A stretch of DNA of 64,000 nt from Photobacterium sanguinicancri (GCF_024346675.1 NZ_AP024850.1:2232001-2296000); one strand, 5' to 3'; positions 1 to 8,448 are shown, counted from the stretch's first letter. Numbers and translations are program-made. Notes: generated by a model from the letters alone, not told the origin.

Positions 1-1207
1 TGTAGTGCGCCAAGGGCACGCCCTGAGAAACAGAGACCATTTGGACAAGCGCCTTGACGTTGCGCTGTTTTGACCAAGTGTGAAGTTCGGCGACTGAGTC
101 TATGGTGACGGCGGTGGCAACAATAACGCCATCATCGGCTAAGCGCTGCCAGCAGGAATCTAAAATCGCCGCCATTTCACCACGGCTTCCGCCAATAAAT
201 ACACTCTTAGGTTGAGGTAAACTGGCTAATTCCTCGGGCGCTTTCACTTTTAGCAATTGCACATTGTCGGTCGCATGAGCAGCAATATTGGCTTCAATCG
301 ATTCATAACAATCGTTGTTGGATTCCAAGGTATAAACCTGCCCCTGCCAACACTGTTTAGCCGCTTCAATAGCCACAGAGCCAGAGCCTGTGCCGATGTC
401 CCAAACACTATGGTCAGGGCGAATACGCATGCTGCTCAAGGCTAAATGACGGATAGGTTGTTTGGTGATTAAGCCACGCTTGGGCATGCGTTTTTCAAAT
501 GTATCATCGGCTGCATATTGACCATACCCCCCCCAATAAAGTGCTTGCTGGCGTTGTAACACAACAAGATTGAGCGGATTAAAATCCTCAACTTGTTTTG
601 TGGCTAATTCAGCCACTGTGAACGACGTGACCTTTTCTTCTATACCGCCTAACTGTTCACAAACCCATATCTGCCAATGCGGCTGATGATAAGTCAGTAA
701 GTGCTTAGCTATGGCTGCTGGGTGATTATTGCTGTCGGTTAATACACAAAATAAATCCCCTTGCTGCATTTGACTGACAAGGCCCGTTAATGGGCGGCCA
801 TGAACAGACAAACACGTAGCGTCTTGCCACGGTAATGCCAAACGACTAAACGCCAGCTGCATGGAGGAAGGGCTAGGAATAAAGCGCAGTTCTGCTGTCG
901 GTAAGTGGTTACTTAGTGTTTTACCTATGCCGTAAAACAAAGGGTCACCCGATGCTAAGATAACCACTCCGCCCTCTTCACTTTCTTCTAATACTGCCGT
1001 AAGCCACGCTTTATAGCCTTGCGCCATTGATAGACGTTTCCCTTTGCATTGAGGGAACCAAGTTAGTAAACGATCGTTACCTGCAATTATACGAGCTTGC
1101 GCCACCGCATTGACCGCACGGCTGGTTAAACTCATGCAGCCATCTTCTGGCACGCCCACAACCGTGATCGCGGGCTGTTCAGAAAAATTGGTATCACCGC
1201 TGAGCAT
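1..1207 (-). CDS. cbiET: Cobalt-precorrin-6B/7 C5,C15-methyltransferase CbiET (CobL-like), partial
   Basis: This is a bifunctional corrin-ring methyltransferase and decarboxylase of cobalamin synthesis, acting in the cytoplasm. I translated the open frame by hand because it runs off the left edge, so the C-terminus is missing. The N-terminal CbiE part shows a tetrapyrrole methylase motif (ASGDPLFYGIG). The C-terminal CbiT part has a SAM-binding loop (DIGTGSGSVAIEA). The ATG at 1207-1205 overlaps the cbiC stop codon by one base (TAATG), which indicates translational coupling. It is the third gene after cbiD and cbiC on this strand, all behind the B12 riboswitch. Because CbiD is present, the anaerobic naming fits better than cobL. 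Confidence 0.9.
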   Translation of the reverse strand, partial: MLSGDTNFSEQPAITVVGVPEDGCMSLTSRAVNAVAQARIIAGNDRLLTWFPQCKGKRLSMAQGYKAWLTAVLEESEEGGVVILASGDPLFYGIGKTLSNHLPTAELRFIPSPSSMQLAFSRLALPWQDATCLSVHGRPLTGLVSQMQQGDLFCVLTDSNNHPAAIAKHLLTYHQPHWQIWVCEQLGGIEEKVTSFTVAELATKQVEDFNPLNLVVLQRQQALYWGGYGQYAADDTFEKRMPKRGLITKQPIRHLALSSMRIRPDHSVWDIGTGSGSVAIEAAKQCWQGQVYTLESNNDCYESIEANIAAHATDNVQLLKVKAPEELASLPQPKSVFIGGSRGEMAAILDSCWQRLADDGVIVATAVTIDSVAELHTWSKQRNVKALVQMVSVSQGVPLAHY

Positions 1208-1860
1208 TAGACCGACTCCATCAGCAAAGCATGAATTGTTGAAACCACTAATGGGCTTCCCCCTTTTCGTCCCACACTAGCGATATAAGGGATTGTGGTT
1301 TGATCGATCAGTGCTTGTTTTGATTCTTCCGCTTTCACAAAGCCAACAGGAATACCGATGATGAGCGCTGGTTTAGCTTCGCCCGCTTCCACCATACGTA
1401 AAATTTCAAACAAGGCTGTCGGCGCGTTGCCAATAGCAATGATAGAGCCGTCTAATACACCGGCTTCACGCGCATATTGCATGGCTTGAATCGCTCGGGT
1501 TTCACCGCTGGCTTTAGCCCGTTCAATCACTGTTGGGTGGCTGATAAAGCAATGTGCTTGGTTACCATGTACTGATAGACGCTGCTGGCTCAAACCTGTC
1601 GATATCATTGTGACATCGGTAATAATTTTGGCCCCTGCTTGTAGGGCTTGAATACCCAAACTCACCGCATCCTCACTGAATTGAAATAACTGAGCGTATT
1701 CAAAATCACCAGTGGTGTGGATGGCGCGGCGGACGACATTCCATTCAACAGATGTGAACGAATGTCCGCCGTGAAATGCTTCTATTTCATGGTCGATAAT
1801 CGCGAACGAATTATTTTCGATTTGTCGACCTTGCGCAGTCATTTGCTGCATCTTATTCAT
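1207..1860 (-). CDS. cbiC: Cobalt-precorrin-8 methylmutase CbiC (CobH family)
   Basis: CbiC/CobH moves the methyl group from C11 to C12 of the corrin ring, giving cobyrinate or hydrogenobyrinate. The 217-residue length is normal for the family. Family-like segments are visible, such as GAKIITDVTMISTGL near residues 77-91, NAPTALFEILRMVEAG and a C-terminal VGRKGGSPLVVSTIHALL. The ATG lies inside the end of cbiD (8-base overlap) and the TAA stop overlaps the cbiET start by one base, so the three genes form one tightly coupled operon. Identification rests on family similarity recognised by eye and is strongly supported by the neighbours. Confidence 0.93.
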   Translation of the reverse strand: MNKMQQMTAQGRQIENNSFAIIDHEIEAFHGGHSFTSVEWNVVRRAIHTTGDFEYAQLFQFSEDAVSLGIQALQAGAKIITDVTMISTGLSQQRLSVHGNQAHCFISHPTVIERAKASGETRAIQAMQYAREAGVLDGSIIAIGNAPTALFEILRMVEAGEAKPALIIGIPVGFVKAEESKQALIDQTTIPYIASVGRKGGSPLVVSTIHALLMESV

Positions 1861-3160
1861 GGTATGTCCTTATGCGCTGACGAGTGTGCTCACTGGAGCT
1901 GTAACAGTTTTTCGTATGATGGGAAGGTGAATAGTGTTTAGCCAGTAGGCTGCCATCAAAATCAATCAAGCGAAACTCGATATTGACGTGATGATCAACA
2001 TAGACAGCTGCGTGCTCCGCAGCTTGTTGGCATAACAGATCTAAAAAGGCTTGTGGGGATGTTTCACGCCATAAATCTAAAACATGGCGGCCCGTATTCG
2101 CCTTGCTTATTTGCTGACACAGCTCTGCTGAGCACTCGCTTTGAACAGCAAGATCAGCCAATAATTGAAAGTCTATCGCGCGACCCGATACATGGGTCAT
2201 CATGTAGCCAGCCACCATTTTGGCTAACTTGCCAATCATGGCGACAACAGTGACTTTTTGAACTTGATAACGTTTGCTGGCACGTAGCCCGACACCGACA
2301 AAATCACCCGCTTGAATAAAGCAGATACTGTCTAAATGTGGCAGCATTGCCATGGCAGATTTTTCTGAGCGAGAGCCAGTGGTGAGCACAACGTGATTTT
2401 GTTGGTTCGCGTTAGCAATTTGAACCGATTGACGCACTGAAGCAGAAAAAGCAGAGGTGGAATAAGGTTTGACCGTGCCACGCGTGCCTAGAATAGAAAT
2501 ACCGCCGATTAATCCTAGACGAGGACCAATGGTTTCTTTGGCTCGTTCTTCGCCATCAGGCACACGTATTTCTAACGCGATACCTTGCTGACAACAGCTA
2601 CGTAGTTTGGCATCGGCGTTTAGGTTCCATTCTAGCTGCACCATATCGAGGATATTAGCCCGAGGAACAGGGTTTATCGCAGGTTGCCCAACGGGTAGCT
2701 CCAGCCCCGGCAGCGTTACTCGAGCAACCCCTACACCACCATCAAGAGTAAAACCTAACTGTTCACTCCATTGTGCAAAGCACTGAATTTCAGCATCGTG
2801 GGTACAATCAGGATCATCGCCTGCATCTTTAATAACGCCCGCGAGTACCGCTCCTGCGTGATGCTCAAGCTGAGACACAGCAAAAGTGGCAGATTCTAGA
2901 TTGGGCAGCGTGATTGTTATAAAAGATGGTGAACGCCCTGTTAGCAAGGCATGAACAGCGGCTCGACTGGCAGCCGCAGCGCAAGCGCCAGTTGTAAAAC
3001 CAAAGCGTAAATCACTGCGTTTTTTAGAACGCTTAACCTTGGTAACCAAAGCCCGCTCCACTGATTTTTTGACTCGCCATGACGCCTTACCATTCCATTG
3101 TGGTAATGTTGCATAGCTTAATCTTAAAGCTCGGCATTCATTACAGGGGTTACAATACAA
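1853..3160 (-). CDS. cbiD: Cobalt-precorrin-5B C1-methyltransferase CbiD with an N-terminal extension
   Basis: CbiD methylates C1 of the corrin ring in the anaerobic B12 pathway. Recognisable motifs are RFGFTTGACAAAAS (near residue 52), LPVGQPAINPVPR, SILGTRGTVKPYSTSAF and TTGSRSEKSAM. The first codon is TTG, directly after an in-frame TAA, with a G-rich SD-like stretch (GGGGG) a few bases upstream. This start adds about 50 residues before the conserved core, including three cysteines spaced C-x2-C-x2-C at residues 3-9. A GTG at 3061-3059 is an alternative start that removes them. The gene is first in the operon, about 90 bases downstream of a B12 riboswitch, so cobalamin should repress it. 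Core function is confident; the start is uncertain. Confidence 0.9.
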   Translation of the reverse strand: MYCNPCNECRALRLSYATLPQWNGKASWRVKKSVERALVTKVKRSKKRSDLRFGFTTGACAAAASRAAVHALLTGRSPSFITITLPNLESATFAVSQLEHHAGAVLAGVIKDAGDDPDCTHDAEIQCFAQWSEQLGFTLDGGVGVARVTLPGLELPVGQPAINPVPRANILDMVQLEWNLNADAKLRSCCQQGIALEIRVPDGEERAKETIGPRLGLIGGISILGTRGTVKPYSTSAFSASVRQSVQIANANQQNHVVLTTGSRSEKSAMAMLPHLDSICFIQAGDFVGVGLRASKRYQVQKVTVVAMIGKLAKMVAGYMMTHVSGRAIDFQLLADLAVQSECSAELCQQISKANTGRHVLDLWRETSPQAFLDLLCQQAAEHAAVYVDHHVNIEFRLIDFDGSLLAKHYSPSHHTKNCYSSSEHTRQRIRTYHE

Positions 3161-3244
3161 TTACCCCCGAATAGCCAAGCGCAACGATAGAGAAATCGCC
3201 GGAAGGTACGATGCTGAGTATCCCCGCTCAGAATTCGGAAGTTA

Positions 3245-3412
3245 ATGAAGTAACAGGTATCCTGACTGACGACTAGACCACTTTAACCCCTTCCCAAATG
3301 ATGCAATCATCATCCAGTGGCTTGGTTAAAACTCATCGCTTACAGTTGCGGGTACAGTTCAGGTTTTTCACCTGATTCCCTGCATGGTATTCACCATGTT
3401 CACTCAGTACTT
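3245..3412 (-). promoter_or_regulatory. Cobalamin (B12) riboswitch
   Basis: Read on the minus strand, this leader carries the hallmarks of the adenosylcobalamin riboswitch: a GGGAATCAGGTG segment followed by CCCGCAACTGTAAGCG, then a B12-box (AGTCAGGATACCTG, about 3254-3267) near the 3' end. It sits between the upstream gap and cbiD, in the correct orientation. No clear run-of-T terminator follows, so control is probably at translation of cbiD. Boundaries are approximate. Confidence 0.92.
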
Positions 3413-3507
3413 TGACTGAAATGACATTACTTATTATGTGGTTTATTATCAAACTAGTTTAATGATATGCCCCTAGTTATCAACAATAATATTTACTTTT
3501 CATTTAC

Positions 3508-4164
3508 TTAAATTACGTGTGATGCCTTTAGCTCAAAAATATTCATTTCAGTGTTCATCGGAATACCTTCTCCGCATGACCACGATGTTCGACCATGCAG
3601 AATATTGTTTGCGCATCGAATCCACTCGCCGTGGCTAACCACGTAAACCGTTTTTCCTGCGTGTCGTCTTGCTAAAGTACGCAAAAATCCCACAACTCGG
3701 TGTTCAAACATCGGCTCACTTTCTGCCAATAGCTCTGCTGCTATTGTATGACACGCATCCAATCGTTTTTCATAGCGTTTTTGATACGCTAACCAGTGTT
3801 GAATAAGTAAGAAACCGTCATTACATTCATTTTTTCGCTTACCCTCGAGAATACCAAACCTTCTTTCCCGTAAACGTTGATCTGGCACGATATATCCACC
3901 ACTTTTATTACAAATAATGCGTGCAGAAGCCATCGCTCGCCCTAAGTCACTCGTGTACACCACATCAGGTTTGTATAAATGACACAATCGGTTATTCACC
4001 GCTGTACGCAAGAGGGTTTTCCGTCCTTGAGTGGTTAACGGACTATCGCGCCAGCCTTGAAGTTTATTCGCCAGATTCCATTCTGTTTGACCATGACGAA
4101 TCAAAATAAGTGTAACGCTAGCTTCATTTGGATTTAAAAGCCCATGCAGATTTGTTGAACTCAT
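3508..4164 (-). CDS. Histidine phosphatase family protein (phosphoglycerate mutase-like)
   Basis: This is a cytoplasmic phosphatase of the branch-2/PGM-like superfamily. The catalytic phospho-acceptor motif LIRHGQTEWN is at about residues 21-30, and the second histidine lies in VVSHGEWIR near residue 177. The 218-residue length fits single-domain members such as GpmB or CobC. Proximity to the cobalamin operon makes alpha-ribazole phosphatase (CobC) a possibility. However, the gene lies upstream of the riboswitch and is not part of the B12-controlled transcript, so I leave the substrate open. The ATG is preceded by a weak ribosome-binding region and then by four tandem copies of a 7-base repeat. 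Confidence 0.8.
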   Translation of the reverse strand: MSSTNLHGLLNPNEASVTLILIRHGQTEWNLANKLQGWRDSPLTTQGRKTLLRTAVNNRLCHLYKPDVVYTSDLGRAMASARIICNKSGGYIVPDQRLRERRFGILEGKRKNECNDGFLLIQHWLAYQKRYEKRLDACHTIAAELLAESEPMFEHRVVGFLRTLARRHAGKTVYVVSHGEWIRCANNILHGRTSWSCGEGIPMNTEMNIFELKASHVI

Positions 4165-4172
4165 TAGATCAC

Positions 4173-4200
4173 TTGGTTATTGGTTATTGGTTATTGGTTA
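4173..4200. repeat. Four tandem copies of the 7-mer TTGGTTA
   Basis: Positions 4173-4200 are exactly (TTGGTTA)4 on the plus strand, ending 9 bases upstream of the phosphatase start codon (minus strand, 4164). The repeat therefore occupies the expected ribosome-binding and 5' leader region. Such short tandem repeats can change copy number by replication slippage. No function is demonstrated. Confidence 0.9.
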
Positions 4201-4591
4201 TTAGCGTAAGCGAAGGTTCGAAGGGTTAACACCTAACAAACCGTAATTTAAAGTTTACACTTTGGTGTATTTTTACAGAAACAGCATAAGGCTATGGTAT
4301 AGCCGCAATCAAGCAAAGTCGGTATTATCAGCCTCAGCAATTTATTGTCGCTTTTCACTTTTTCGTACTCAGTGAAAAGCTTGTAAGTCCTTTATTTTTG
4401 GTCATTTAAAGGTTTACACCTGTGGAAGGCAATAGTTCGGTCAAACTCGCCTTCCCGACTCCTCACGCTACTTCCCTAACGGTAATGTACTTTTGTATGT
4501 TGTCGATTTTTTTGTGCCTATTTTTCGTGCCTGTAGTTCAATGTTATAGCCATCTATCGGCATGGATAACTTCGTCCCACTCTTTCAGGTA
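4201..4591. other. Intergenic region with one strong inverted repeat
   Basis: No convincing gene is present. The one clear structure is a 10-bp perfect inverted repeat, GCTTTTCACT (4350-4359) with AGTGAAAAGC (4371-4380), around an 11-base spacer. It lacks a T-run, so I do not call it a terminator. A 61-codon plus-strand frame at 4422-4607 overlaps the terminator of the opposite operon and looks spurious. Confidence 0.6.
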
Positions 4592-4620
4592 CAAAAAAGC
4601 CAAGTGACTGGCACTTGGCT
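4592..4620 (-). terminator. Rho-independent terminator of the lipoprotein operon
   Basis: On the minus strand a 9-bp stem (AGCCAAGTG/CACTTGGCT) with a short loop is followed by six T residues. It lies 46 bases after the stop of the last lipoprotein gene. Confidence 0.85.
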
Positions 4621-4665
4621 CTTATATTACTGTGATGCATTATCACGCTTTACATGTGAAGCATA

Positions 4666-5190
4666 TTACATGCGTTCAACTTTCATTTTTGGCACTTTAA
4701 CATCCACCACACAAGTCATTTCCATATGGCGTGAAGGCAATGTTTTGGTGTCACAGTGACGAAGCTGAGCCACACCTACGCCAACAGCCTTACTGGTTAA
4801 GCAAGATTGGACATCACCGTATGATGACTGCGAACCGTTGCGGTCTAGCACAGTCTCATTTTGGGTAAAGTGCTTCTCGATAGCAACTCCGTTAGTTTCC
4901 ATAACAGCTAAAGATAATGCACGATCACGTGCCGCTTCTTCCAGCGTTGTAATGCTATCGCGATCACCGCCAGCAACAACAACTGTTTGCTTAGACGTCA
5001 CGTAAATACGTTCACCAGCGGCATCCGTCTCATGGATAACATGCATGTTAAGCTGACTTTCACACGAGCTAACATCACCAAAAATCTTTGATTTTGCCGG
5101 TGGTACGTGAACGGTCACCCCTGGCTCAGATGCACAGCCAGCAAGAAGAAGTAATACCGTTGCTACACTAAGCTGTTTTAATTTGTTCAT
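4666..5190 (-). CDS. Uncharacterised lipoprotein (third gene of a lipoprotein operon)
   Basis: A 174-residue predicted lipoprotein with a type II signal peptide and lipobox LLLAGC (Cys19), so it should be anchored in a cell-envelope membrane. The mature part has several cysteines (two near GDVSSCESQL and QSCLTSKAV, one near LRHCDTKTL, one near MTCVVD), which could form disulfides in the periplasm. I do not recognise a named family. It overlaps the preceding gene by 23 bases in another frame and is followed by a strong terminator. It is therefore the last member of a three-gene unit in which every product is a predicted lipoprotein, suggesting an envelope complex. Confidence 0.75.
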   Translation of the reverse strand: MNKLKQLSVATVLLLLAGCASEPGVTVHVPPAKSKIFGDVSSCESQLNMHVIHETDAAGERIYVTSKQTVVVAGGDRDSITTLEEAARDRALSLAVMETNGVAIEKHFTQNETVLDRNGSQSSYGDVQSCLTSKAVGVGVAQLRHCDTKTLPSRHMEMTCVVDVKVPKMKVERM

Positions 5191-6055
5191 CGTGTTTTTT
5201 GCTCATCTGAAAGTAGTTTTCAACCATAGGAATCGAATCTAAGATTGCCATGTTCTTAGGATCAATCACGTTAGCTTTCTTAATCAGCTTGTAAGCCTGT
5301 TTGAACTCACTCTCAAGGAGCTTAATCATCCCCATGTTATGAGTCGCAATTGCCTGATCAGCAACGTTTGGCGATGCTTGCGCAATTTGCTGGAACATAG
5401 CATACGCCTGATCATAACGTTGACGCTGAGCATATTCATTAGCAAGATCAATGCTTTCATCATCACCACTTAGCAAACGTACAGTGATGTACTTTTGGTG
5501 TGGCGTAAGATCTTGGGCAACATGAACGGAAAGGTCTTCTAAAATCGAGTTGTTCATGCTGTCCCAACCTTGCAGTTTGGAGTGCGCGGCACCTATGCTG
5601 TCTAGGTCATTATGCTCGCTGTTAGACTGACTAAAGTAGTTACCAGACGTTACTTCACGGCCGTTTTTCGTCACAGAATAAGTGACTGTTGCTGAACGCG
5701 TACGTTTTGCATAATAACGGAAGTAATTACCATCATCCGATTTCACTTCTTCTTGCCATGTCGACTCGTCTTTATCCCAGCTGATCTCGCCAGTAACAAC
5801 AATGCCAAGCCCTTTATTTGCAGGATCAACATAGCCATATTCACGAATTTTACTACGTAGCATCTTTGAAAAAACAGGGCCTTTACTTTTTTCAGAAGAA
5901 GAGAAGTTACTCACTTCCATTTGCTTGTAATTAATACCTTTGTTGCTTGGTGCTGCAATGGTTGAGCCCACTTCAGTGTAAAAAGCACAACCTGATGTTA
6001 ATAGTGTTGCAGCAAGTACAGTAAAGCCTAACAAGCTTTTCATCATCGCTTTCAT
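5168..6055 (-). CDS. Uncharacterised TPR-like lipoprotein (second gene of a lipoprotein operon)
   Basis: A 295-residue protein with a signal peptide and lipobox LTSGC (Cys23). The N-terminal half contains a stretch around GLGIVVTGEISWDKDE that resembles the beta-sheet regions of CsgG/LpoB-like periplasmic domains; this is only a resemblance by eye. The C-terminal third (about residues 200-285) has helical repeats in TPR style (YDQAYAMFQQIAQASPNVA, then FKQAYKLIKKANVIDPKN). The start is only four bases after the stop of the upstream LPP20-like gene and the end overlaps the next gene, so the three are co-transcribed. A scaffold or assembly role in the envelope is possible but unproven. Confidence 0.72.
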   Translation of the reverse strand: MKAMMKSLLGFTVLAATLLTSGCAFYTEVGSTIAAPSNKGINYKQMEVSNFSSSEKSKGPVFSKMLRSKIREYGYVDPANKGLGIVVTGEISWDKDESTWQEEVKSDDGNYFRYYAKRTRSATVTYSVTKNGREVTSGNYFSQSNSEHNDLDSIGAAHSKLQGWDSMNNSILEDLSVHVAQDLTPHQKYITVRLLSGDDESIDLANEYAQRQRYDQAYAMFQQIAQASPNVADQAIATHNMGMIKLLESEFKQAYKLIKKANVIDPKNMAILDSIPMVENYFQMSKKHDEQIKTA

Positions 6056-6059
6056 ACCA

Positions 6060-6656
6060 CTACCCCTCTAAAGATGCTAACGCTTGCTTCATTGCTTCTT
6101 GCGCTTCTTCTGAGTCAAGTTTGCTCCACACCTGATCGTTACGTGCTTTTTCAATTGCAGCTGCCATATTTGATTGGTACGCATCGTTTGTCATTGCAAC
6201 TAAGGTATACATACCACCAGTTGGTGAAGTTAGCGTTGTCATGACACGTGCATCACGAATAACGGTACTAACCACGTTGTTTATGGTGATTTCTACCATT
6301 TCAGAAACGTGTTCATCACTGACTGTTTTAGTCGTTGTGCTTGATTGTCTAGTGACTGCATCAAACTTACTTTTGATGTTATTTTCCATCTGTGAGGCTA
6401 AACGTTGTTGTGCATTGTTCAACGCAATTTCACGCATGATGCCTGAGCCAGCAACACTTTTCTTGGCGTAACCCACACCAATAATTTCGTAACCTTGGGG
6501 CGTTACTTCACAAACCCATTTTGGCGCTTCTTTTGAAGGCATATCAGGGAAATAGCAATCGGCTTTTTGAATGTCTTCCGCTGTTTCAATGCTCGAACAA
6601 CCGACCATAGTAACGACACCAAGAGCGACCATTAGCTTTAACAAAACTTTATTCAT
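6060..6656 (-). CDS. LPP20-family-like lipoprotein (first gene of a lipoprotein operon)
   Basis: I place the start at the ATG at 6656 rather than the GTG 15 bases upstream, because it gives a compact signal peptide (MNKVLLKLMVALGVVTMVGC) ending in a lipobox and has a TAGAG-type site before it. The mature protein has an N-terminal PKWVCEVTPQGYEIIGVGYA segment and then an alpha/beta region (ALNNAQQRLASQMENNIKS). This pattern is typical of LPP20-like lipoproteins, a family that includes FlgP of Vibrio. There are no flagellar genes nearby, so a motility role is not supported here. It leads the three-lipoprotein operon. Confidence 0.72.
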   Translation of the reverse strand: MNKVLLKLMVALGVVTMVGCSSIETAEDIQKADCYFPDMPSKEAPKWVCEVTPQGYEIIGVGYAKKSVAGSGIMREIALNNAQQRLASQMENNIKSKFDAVTRQSSTTTKTVSDEHVSEMVEITINNVVSTVIRDARVMTTLTSPTGGMYTLVAMTNDAYQSNMAAAIEKARNDQVWSKLDSEEAQEAMKQALASLEG

Positions 6657-6671
6657 ATCAATCTCTACCAC

Positions 6672-7120
6672 TAAGCAATTATTAATTGAGTAATTTTAAT
6701 ATTATTGTGACTGTGCCAAGCAACAACAGGTATTCACATACGCCATATATCACCATGCATCAGAAGTTTGACACAAAACACATGTCAATTGAACCATGTT
6801 TTTATCATGATGTTAAGTTTCAATCGCAACTCAAGGGCAACAGAAATAAGCTGTGCAGCACATTGCGCATGATACACTTGCGAAATAATTTCATGTTAAA
6901 TTAAAATGGTATTTTGGGGAAAGCCATATCCGCACAAGGAATAAGCAGAGTAAGACTTTATGACACAATTAATGGTGATTAACGTCGCCTCACTATATGC
7001 AGATAAATATTATGATGAAGAAAAGAACATTCCAACACTGTATGTTCAGAGAAATACAAACTTCAATCCATAGATAGTAAGCGGCTTGCGCCTGTCATCA
7101 GTACCTGTTTTACACCCATT
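6672..7120. other. Intergenic region between lipoprotein operon and permease
   Basis: No large gene is supported. A plus-strand frame at 6686-6904 (72 codons, no good ribosome-binding site) looks random. One short frame at 6960-7073 is listed separately. The promoter of the lipoprotein operon should lie in the left part, but I cannot point to a clear -35/-10 pair. Confidence 0.5.
6960..7073 (+). CDS. Possible 37-residue small protein
   Basis: An ATG-to-TAG frame of 37 codons, preceded by a weak GAGTAAG ribosome-binding-like sequence. The peptide (starting MTQLMVINVASLYADKYYDE) has a protein-like composition with several tyrosines and acidic residues. It has no recognised homology and stands alone between two minus-strand units. 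It may be chance. Confidence 0.22.
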   Translation: MTQLMVINVASLYADKYYDEEKNIPTLYVQRNTNFNP

Positions 7121-7146
7121 AAAAAAGGCATACCTAAGTATGCCTT
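7121..7146 (-). terminator. Terminator after the aromatic amino acid permease
   Basis: On the minus strand a 9-bp stem (AAGGCATAC/GTATGCCTT) is followed by a T-run. It is 25 bases past the permease stop codon. Confidence 0.85.
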
Positions 7147-7170
7147 CTGTTGTGTAATGCTAAATAGTGC

Positions 7171-8358
7171 TTAGATCACTTGAGCCATCAATAAGAAGCA
7201 CCCAAACAAGAAGCTAAGGCCAAGCGCAATATTACCGCCAGATGCTTGGTATAACATACCCTCAGCCGTTTGAGCCGCTTGTAACTGTATTTGATCGTTA
7301 TCTTGCTGACGCACTTTCACTGTCATAGCCATTGGTACAAAAATCGCCAAGAACACCAAAATAATGCCGGCATAACCTAGCACTGCAAGGAACTGATCGG
7401 CAGCAAGCAAGGCACCAATAAGTGGGAATATGAATGTCAAAACATAAGTCACAACACGGTTTTGCTTAAACGCATCTTCATTTTGATGGTATAGCGACAT
7501 CGCCACGCCAAGGAATGATGTTAAAAGCGCAAGCCCTGTAAACACAGATAGAATCGTATGAATACTACTGTATTTAGTACCTAATGCTGCAATAAGCTCT
7601 GACACATTAGCAAAATGCACCAGTTGTTCAGAGGTAAGGTTACCCACTGCCGCATATAACCAAAGTAGGTAACAAAATAGTGGAATAATCGAGCCTATTA
7701 CCACCATATTGCGCAGCTGCTTTTGCGATGCACCTTCGTTATAAGTCACTAATGATGGAATAACGACCATAAAACCAAAGCTAGTGAATAGCACTGAACT
7801 TGTTTTGATCAAATCCACTTTACTGTCGCTAGTGACTGTTAATAGGTTTTCCATAGAAATAGACGGCACCAGCGAGAACAAGGTCATCACAAGTACAACT
7901 AGCATCATGCCAAATAATACACGGTTGAGCTTATCGACCACTGCGGTACCCGCAGCAACCACAACACCAGCGATTAACGTAAATGCGACTTGTGTTTGTA
8001 GCATCGTCAATTCGAGGCCTGCGCTTGCCGCCATTTTCTTCACTAAGTCACCGGCACCTATGATGTAAGCCATTAATAGGCAAACCAATAACGCATACAA
8101 CAAGCCATTTGTAACAACTTGTCCGCCTTTACCCAGTGTTTTACGCGCGATGGTATTCATACTTAAACCGCCACCCGCTTTAATACTGGCTTCCAGCAAA
8201 AGCAGTGCCGCGTAAGTCGTGCCCGACCAAATGATGAGCATCAGCAATGTGCCCCAAAGCAGGCCGAATTGTGCTAATACCATAGGGATAGCGAGCATAC
8301 CTGCGCCAAGTGCAGTACCGGCAATGATCAATGCACTGCCCATAATTTTTAAATTCAC
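7171..8358 (-). CDS. Aromatic amino acid permease (TyrP/Mtr/TnaB family)
   Basis: A 395-residue inner-membrane transporter with about 11 hydrophobic segments. It starts like the hydroxy/aromatic amino acid permease family: GSALIIAGTALGAGMLAIP near residues 7-25 is the glycine-rich first helix, and LLLLEASIKAGGG follows helix 2. These proton-coupled carriers import tyrosine, tryptophan or phenylalanine. The sequence alone does not settle which, although the N-terminal region looks closer to TyrP. Translation starts at GTG (8358) behind an AAGGA site. Upstream lie a Trp-rich mini-ORF, a 56-codon ORF with a good ribosome-binding site, and a CRP-type operator. This arrangement recalls the tna operon and suggests catabolite and amino acid control. 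Confidence 0.88.
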   Translation of the reverse strand: MNLKIMGSALIIAGTALGAGMLAIPMVLAQFGLLWGTLLMLIIWSGTTYAALLLLEASIKAGGGLSMNTIARKTLGKGGQVVTNGLLYALLVCLLMAYIIGAGDLVKKMAASAGLELTMLQTQVAFTLIAGVVVAAGTAVVDKLNRVLFGMMLVVLVMTLFSLVPSISMENLLTVTSDSKVDLIKTSSVLFTSFGFMVVIPSLVTYNEGASQKQLRNMVVIGSIIPLFCYLLWLYAAVGNLTSEQLVHFANVSELIAALGTKYSSIHTILSVFTGLALLTSFLGVAMSLYHQNEDAFKQNRVVTYVLTFIFPLIGALLAADQFLAVLGYAGIILVFLAIFVPMAMTVKVRQQDNDQIQLQAAQTAEGMLYQASGGNIALGLSFLFGCFLLMAQVI

Positions 8359-8379
8359 GGTGTGTTCCTTAAAGCGTTT

Positions 8380-8448
8380 TCATTCTCGTTTTATCCATTT
8401 CCAGCATACATTGGTCGATGTTACTGGCCATATAGGGATAATGTTCAT
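8380..8448 (-). CDS. Candidate Trp-rich leader peptide upstream of the permease
   Basis: A 22-codon frame, MNIIPIWPVTSTNVCWKWIK plus two residues, contains three tryptophans, two of them in a W-K-W group. It ends 21 bases before the permease start. Tryptophan-rich leader peptides control trp and tna operons by ribosome stalling. Against it, I see no good ribosome-binding site, and the TnaC C-terminal proline is absent. The call rests on composition and position only. Confidence 0.28.
   Translation of the reverse strand: MNIIPIWPVTSTNVCWKWIKRE

Noticed and set aside
4422..4607. 61-codon plus-strand frame with a hydrophobic stretch
   Set aside because: It runs through the opposite-strand terminator and has no ribosome-binding site.
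6686..6904. 72-codon plus-strand frame between the lipoprotein operon and the permease
   Set aside because: No ribosome-binding site, unnatural-looking composition and no recognisable homology; treated as chance.
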